Source of the DNA: VFKU01 sp038916785 | Lineage (GTDB): Bacteria > Hydrogenedentota > Hydrogenedentia > Hydrogenedentales > GCA-2746185 | Length of the DNA stretch: 6,201 nt | Assembly: GCA_038916785.1 (NCBI GenBank) | Contig: JBCLBO010000120.1 | Span: forward strand, 1-6,201 | Direction: 5' to 3' | Shown here: piece by piece, positions 4,682 to 6,201 of the stretch | Position numbering within the stretch: position 1 is the first letter of the stretch | Layout: every line of letters begins with the position of its first letter | Notes under the pieces: model-generated | Databases searched by the model: none | The model's input: only the letters and a program-made list of their open reading frames with translations | Told to the model about the DNA's origin: nothing | Made by a program: the position numbers and the translations under genes

Positions 4682-5740
4682 ATGAGCCGGACCCTCAAAT
4701 GCGGTATCGTCGGCCTGGGCAAGATGGGCGGCATTCGCTACCGCGAGCTGCTCAAGCACCCGGCCACGGCGGTCACGCACGGGGCCGACGCGAACCCCGA
4801 CCTCTTCGCGAATTATCCCGAGGTCCGATGCACGACCGATTGGCGCGACGTCGTCGCGTCGGACGTGGACGCAGTTTTCGTCGCCACGCCGAACGCCGTC
4901 ACGCCGGTCGTAATCGTCGAGGCGCTCAAGGCGGGCAAGCACGTATTCAGCGAAAAACCCCCAGGCCGCACGGTGGACGACATCGAAACGATCATCCGCG
5001 CGGAGCGTGAGCGGCCCGCGCTCAGGCTAAAGTTCGGATTCAACCACCGCTACCACGCGGGGATCATGGAGGCCAAGCGCATCATCGACAGCGGCCGGCT
5101 GGGCCACCTGCTCTGGGTGCGCGGCGTGTATGGCAAGGCGGGCGGGCACGGCTTTGAGCATGTGTGGCGCAGCCGCAAGGAGACGGCGGGCGGCGGCATC
5201 CTGCTGGACCAGGGCATCCACATGCTCGATCTGTTCCGATTTTTTTGCGGCGATTTCGTCGAGATCAAAAGCATGGTCTCCACGTCCTACTGGCCGATCG
5301 ACGTCGAGGACAACGCGTTCGCGCTGTTGCGCGACACCCAGGGCCGCATCGCGATGCTGCACAGCTCGAGCACGCACTGGAAGCACCGATTCGGCCTGGA
5401 GCTGTATCTCTCCGACGGCTACCTCTCCGTCAACGGCATCCTCTCCTCCTCGCGCAGCTACGGAGACGAGACCATCACCGTCGCGCGGCGGCGCTTCGAT
5501 GATGGCTTCTCCACCGGCAAGCCGACGGAAGAAGTCATCTACTTCGACACCGACCCGTCATGGGAACTGGAGATTAGGGACTTCGTGGAGAGTTGCCTCA
5601 CCGGCTCGCCGATCACGGGCGGCACTTCGGACGACGCGCACAAGGTGATGAAGCTGGTGTACGCGGTTTACGAGAACGACGAGTCTTTCATGGCGACCGG
5701 CAACCGCGTGTACGAGTCGCGGCCGGCGCAGCGCGAATGA
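4682..5740 (+). CDS. Gfo/Idh/MocA-family NAD(P)-dependent sugar oxidoreductase
   Basis: This 352-residue enzyme should oxidise or reduce a sugar, sugar nucleotide or cyclitol hydroxyl using NAD(P). The N-terminal Rossmann motif is GIVGLGKMG (8-16). The signature SEKPPG (90-95) lies at the cofactor edge. The C-terminal domain starts with FNHRYHAG (120-127) and carries GGGILLDQGIHMLDL (170-184), in which Asp176 and His180 form the family's catalytic pair. The length is normal and all motifs are present. GGAG lies five bases before the ATG at 4682, after a 15-base gap from the isomerase gene. Its stop overlaps the next start (ATGA). Position in this operon suggests dehydrogenation of the sugar made by the isomerase or carried as a nucleotide sugar; the precise substrate is not decidable. 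Confidence 0.93.
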   Translation: MSRTLKCGIVGLGKMGGIRYRELLKHPATAVTHGADANPDLFANYPEVRCTTDWRDVVASDVDAVFVATPNAVTPVVIVEALKAGKHVFSEKPPGRTVDDIETIIRAERERPALRLKFGFNHRYHAGIMEAKRIIDSGRLGHLLWVRGVYGKAGGHGFEHVWRSRKETAGGGILLDQGIHMLDLFRFFCGDFVEIKSMVSTSYWPIDVEDNAFALLRDTQGRIAMLHSSSTHWKHRFGLELYLSDGYLSVNGILSSSRSYGDETITVARRRFDDGFSTGKPTEEVIYFDTDPSWELEIRDFVESCLTGSPITGGTSDDAHKVMKLVYAVYENDESFMATGNRVYESRPAQRE

Positions 5741-6201
5741 CGCCGCCGATGCGCGCGCGAATCGCGATCGGCCCCTCGTCGTTCGCAGAGGAAGACGACG
5801 CGCCCATGCGCCGCCTGAAATCGGCGGGCTGCGAGATCGTGGCGAATCCCTTCGCGCGGCGGCTCACGGAGCCGGAGATCATCGCGCATCTGAACAGCAT
5901 AGACGGGCTGATCGCCGGACTCGAGCCGTTGAACGCGAAGGTAATCGCTTCCGCCGCGCCGAAACTCAAGGCTATCGCGCGCGTCGGCATCGGCGTGGAC
6001 AACGTGGACTTCGACGCGGCCGCCAAACACGGCGTCAAGGTTTCCAGCACGCCGGAAGGTCCCACGCAGGCGGTGGCGGAATTGACGATGACCGCGATGC
6101 TCGCGCTGTGCCGCCGGCTGGTACCGACTGACGCCGCGCTGCACCGGGGCGAGTGGAAAAAAATCATGGGCCAGGGCCTCGATGGCGCGACGCTGCTGGT
6201 G
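5737..6201 (+). CDS. D-3-phosphoglycerate dehydrogenase-like 2-hydroxyacid dehydrogenase, 3' truncated by window
   Basis: The frame opens at the ATG overlapping the previous stop and stays open for 155 codons to the window edge. The N-terminal substrate domain of the D-2-hydroxyacid dehydrogenase family is recognisable: GLIAGLEPLNAKVIASAAP (57-75), ARVGIGVDNVDFDAAAKHGV (81-100), then TPEGPTQAVAELTMTAMLAL (105-124). Sequence ends at LDGATLLV, immediately where the NAD-binding GxGxxG motif should begin, so the catalytic Arg, Glu and His are outside. An alternative start is the ATG at 5749; there is no clear ribosome binding site for either, consistent with coupling. Relatives oxidise 3-phosphoglycerate or other D-2-hydroxyacids. 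In this operon it may act on a sugar acid rather than in serine synthesis, but that is inference. Confidence 0.9.
   Translation, partial: MTPPMRARIAIGPSSFAEEDDAPMRRLKSAGCEIVANPFARRLTEPEIIAHLNSIDGLIAGLEPLNAKVIASAAPKLKAIARVGIGVDNVDFDAAAKHGVKVSSTPEGPTQAVAELTMTAMLALCRRLVPTDAALHRGEWKKIMGQGLDGATLLV

Noticed and set aside
4031..4942. 303-residue minus-strand frame across the isomerase and oxidoreductase
   Set aside because: Its composition is that of an antisense shadow, while both plus-strand genes have clear catalytic motifs.

Overview
The window joins a lower-GC, mobile-looking segment (about 1-1800) to a high-GC chromosomal-type segment (about 1946-6201) rich in GC-ending codons. Gene types and style suggest an uncultured high-GC Gram-negative-type bacterium. 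No lineage marker is present, so I do not name a phylum.

Left segment, all on the minus strand. An IS1595-type (ISXO2-like) transposase gene fills positions 3-953 and has its own strong promoter (TTGACA-17-TATAGT) and ribosome binding site. Upstream of it lie two tandem tRNA-like genes (1070-1139 and 1156-1230) whose anticodons and acceptor identity elements disagree. Next come a strong hairpin (1246-1276) and a small coiled-coil plus winged-helix protein (1284-1664). The promoter of that small gene is bracketed by 8-bp repeats that look like operators. This arrangement resembles an accessory or prophage-type patch that attracted an IS.

Middle. A divergent intergenic region (1665-1945) carries promoters for both flanks. 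It is followed by a membrane-anchored TPR protein (1946-2806) and a 190-bp spacer with short hairpins, a TCTGCG short repeat and a near-consensus promoter.

Right segment. A tight four-gene plus-strand operon starts at 2997 and runs off the window. It encodes a divergent SAM-methyltransferase-fold protein, a GmhA-like SIS-domain sugar isomerase, a Gfo/Idh/MocA oxidoreductase and the N-terminal half of a D-3-phosphoglycerate-dehydrogenase-like enzyme. Two junctions are 4-bp ATGA overlaps and the third gap is 15 bp, so the genes are probably translated together. The set fits synthesis of an unusual (deoxy-, keto- or branched) sugar for a surface polysaccharide, but the substrate cannot be read from sequence. 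Its promoter places the predicted transcription start only a few bases before the first ATG, and no in-frame start exists upstream, so the first gene is probably leaderless.
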